DNA of 64,000 nucleotides, from positions 235,994 to 299,993 of the forward strand of contig DELZ01000005.1 of assembly GCA_002354635.1 (NCBI GenBank), in the 5' to 3' direction. This stretch comes from Sphingomonadales bacterium UBA2683 (lineage in GTDB: Bacteria; Pseudomonadota; Alphaproteobacteria; Sphingomonadales; Sphingomonadaceae). The position numbers and the translations under genes are program-made. The notes beneath the pieces were generated by a model. That model saw only the letters and a list, made by a program, of their open reading frames with translations. It searched no databases and was not told the DNA's origin. Positions 62,236-64,000 of this stretch are shown here, piece after piece. Position 1 is the stretch's first letter. Every line of letters begins with the position of its first letter.

Positions 62236-63741
62236 ATGGTCAGATATTTTCTGCTTTTCTGCTTGACGATGCTGCTTGCCGGATTTCCGGCGCAGGCAGC
62301 CTGGCACGAGGCAAGCAGTGATCATTTCCTGATCTATTCGGATCAGAAAGAGTCGGATATCAGGGACTTTGCCGAACGTCTTGAGCGGTACCACGACGCC
62401 ATGCGGTTTTTGTTCAACCGGCCAGCCGAAAAGCCCAGCCCATCCAATCGGGTGACGATTTATGCCTTGGATAGCGCGCGCGACGTGCGCGATCTGGCAG
62501 GCAAGGGAAACAAATATCTGCAGGGCTTTTATGTGCCCCGTGCAGGCGGCTCGTTCGCAATCATTCCGGAAGTCAGAACCGGCCGCTACGAACTTTCCGA
62601 GTCAGAGTCGGTATTGCTGCATGAATATGCGCACCACTTTCTGCTCAGCGCTTCGGCGCGCGCCTATCCTCTCTGGTTTAGCGAGGGATATGCCGAGTTT
62701 TTCGGAACGGCCAAATTTGGCGGCGACGGCAGCGTCGGCTTGGGGCTCTCTTCCAAGAGCCGCGCTTATGAACTGGCTGTCGCCAAAGATGTGCCGATCG
62801 AACTGTTGCTCGATACACAGGCATATCAGGCCAATAAATCCAAACGCTATGACAGCTTTTACGGCCAGAGCTGGGCGCTGTATCACATGCTGCACTTCTC
62901 CAAGGAACGCAAAGGACAGCTGGACACCTATCTGCGGGCGCTGGCAACGGGGTCATCCGAAATCGCGGCCGCCACCCAGGCTTTCGGAGATCTGTCGCAA
63001 CTCGACCGGGATCTCGCCAGCTATCTGAAAAAGCGAAAAATCACGACCTATCGGATACCTCCGGAATATCTGAAAACCGGCGCGATTGATATCCGCCCGC
63101 TGAACGCAGCCGAAGCAGAGATGATGCCGGTCCGCATTCGCTCGAAGCGCGGCGTTGATGACGAAGAGGCAGCCGCCCTGCTACCCGAAGCCCGGGCAAT
63201 TGGCGCAAAATATCCCGGTGATCCATTCACCCAGGCGGCTTTGGCAGAAGCCGAATTTGATGCCGGCAATGACAAGGAAGCGATTGCAGCTGCAGATCGC
63301 GCCATTGCCGTCGATCCCGACCGGATCAATGCCCATATCCAGAAAGGTTATGCTCTGGCCCGGATGGCGTCCGATGCCGACGATTTCGATGCCGCTTGGA
63401 AAGCGGTCCGCGCCCAGTTTGTGAAAGTGAACCGGATCGAAAACGACAATCCGATCCCGCTGATGCAATTTTATCTGAGCTACAAGGGTCAGGGTATCTC
63501 GCCGCCGGAAATCGCTGTACATGGCATCGAGCGCGCGCTGCAATTGGCACCCTATGATCCACAGCTCCGCTGGATGAATGCCAACCAGTATATGGCCGAC
63601 GGTAAATATGACTGGGCAGCGGTGACACTCGGTCCACTGGCCAACAGCCCGCACCCGTCTTCTCTTTCCGAGGCGGCGCAAGGCTTGATGAAGGAAGCGG
63701 AAGCGAAGGCGGCGGCAACAGCGGAGCAGGGTGGAGATTGA
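62236..63741 (+). CDS. Exported TPR protein with HEYAH zinc-protease motif
   Basis: 501 aa. Signal peptide (MVRYFLLFCLTMLLAGFPAQAA). The HEYAH motif in VLLHEYAHHFLL with a downstream Glu in WFSEGYAEFFG is a gluzincin-type zinc site. Residues about 290-480 form TPR-like helices (AALAEAEFDAGNDKEAIAAADRAIAVDPDRINAHIQKGYALARM). A periplasmic protease or scaffold; substrate unknown. Confidence 0.83.
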   Translation: MVRYFLLFCLTMLLAGFPAQAAWHEASSDHFLIYSDQKESDIRDFAERLERYHDAMRFLFNRPAEKPSPSNRVTIYALDSARDVRDLAGKGNKYLQGFYVPRAGGSFAIIPEVRTGRYELSESESVLLHEYAHHFLLSASARAYPLWFSEGYAEFFGTAKFGGDGSVGLGLSSKSRAYELAVAKDVPIELLLDTQAYQANKSKRYDSFYGQSWALYHMLHFSKERKGQLDTYLRALATGSSEIAAATQAFGDLSQLDRDLASYLKKRKITTYRIPPEYLKTGAIDIRPLNAAEAEMMPVRIRSKRGVDDEEAAALLPEARAIGAKYPGDPFTQAALAEAEFDAGNDKEAIAAADRAIAVDPDRINAHIQKGYALARMASDADDFDAAWKAVRAQFVKVNRIENDNPIPLMQFYLSYKGQGISPPEIAVHGIERALQLAPYDPQLRWMNANQYMADGKYDWAAVTLGPLANSPHPSSLSEAAQGLMKEAEAKAAATAEQGGD

Positions 63742-63753
63742 TTTGTCCCGCTC

Positions 63754-63777
63754 GCCTCTCTCTTGCAAAGGAGAGGC
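63754..63777. terminator. Hairpin after the HEYAH/TPR gene
   Basis: GCCTCTC..GAGAGGC stem with a short loop, 13 bp after the stop; no T-run. Terminator or repeat remnant. Confidence 0.45.
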
Positions 63778-63932
63778 TGGATAAAACCCCCTGTGCTTCA
63801 CCGGCGGAATCGTGATAGTTGCCCGCCATGACCGATCTGGAATCATCACCCAAGCCCGCCAATTTTCGGTGATCTGGCGCGGGCCCCTTTTCTGTCTCCC
63901 AACGTTGCAAAGTTTGTAAAGATTATATTTTC

Positions 63933-64000
63933 ATGACTGCCAATCTCGTCCCCGCAGCCCGCGACATTCTCGCGACGCTGATCGCATTCGACACCACATC
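63933..64000 (+). CDS. argE: Probable acetylornithine deacetylase, N-terminal fragment
   Basis: The frame from ATG 63933 runs off the window. The 22 visible residues (AARDILATLIAFDTTS) match the start of ArgE and related M20 deacetylases. The fragment is too short to separate ArgE from other M20 enzymes. Confidence 0.5.
   Translation, partial: MTANLVPAARDILATLIAFDTT

Overview
The window is a high-GC stretch of an alphaproteobacterial chromosome. It is most likely from the Sphingomonadales, judged from protein families (SciP, UrcA and RcnB-like proteins, DnaE2) and from the dense scatter of short palindromic repeats. I found no rRNA, tRNA, CRISPR array, prophage or insertion sequence.

Layout. 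(1) 1-3237: the truncated 5' end of dnaE2, interrupted in frame by copies of a nested palindromic element. (2) 3234-7427: an MFS transporter, then a tyrosine-catabolism operon (4-hydroxyphenylpyruvate dioxygenase, a VOC protein, a fumarylacetoacetase-family hydrolase). (3) 7494-9735: an AT-rich orphan gene, then an Lrp-type regulator divergent from a cysteine-synthase-like enzyme. (4) 9725-47849: about 38 kb of CoA-thioester catabolism. It holds three acyl-CoA dehydrogenase pairs, three crotonases, a thiolase and a thiolase-like protein, a CaiB-type CoA transferase, an acyl-CoA synthetase, a P450, an aldehyde dehydrogenase, four SDRs, a MaoC hydratase, a nitronate-monooxygenase-like flavoprotein, a molybdopterin oxidoreductase, an alkylsulfatase and a wax-ester synthase. 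One TetR regulator lies inside it. (5) 47972-49489: a REC-EAL protein and the CtrA modulator SciP. (6) 49861-57837: UrcA protein, ThiSG fusion, aroQ-accB-accC, an RcnB-like protein with EF-hand-like repeats, and a PAS-GGDEF-EAL-PilZ protein. (7) 58039-64000: an exported amidohydrolase, a 2OG-Fe(II) oxygenase, a DUF885 peptidase, a HEYAH-motif TPR protein and the start of a probable argE.

How region 4 works together. The gene set fits P450 or Mo-enzyme attack on a large hydrophobic substrate, oxidation to an acid, CoA activation and repeated beta-oxidation. The acyl-CoA dehydrogenase pairs, the 17beta-HSD4-like SDR and the MaoC protein recall steroid or isoprenoid side-chain degradation, but no ring-cleavage genes are present and the substrate is not shown by the sequence. 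The main novelty is a repeated 18-bp inverted repeat (consensus KTTAAYYGNNCGRTTAAA) at seven promoter-like positions, found only in this region. It is most simply the operator of a regulon spanning about 35 kb, probably controlled by the embedded TetR protein. The second is the nested palindromic element carried at least three times, in one reading frame, inside dnaE2.
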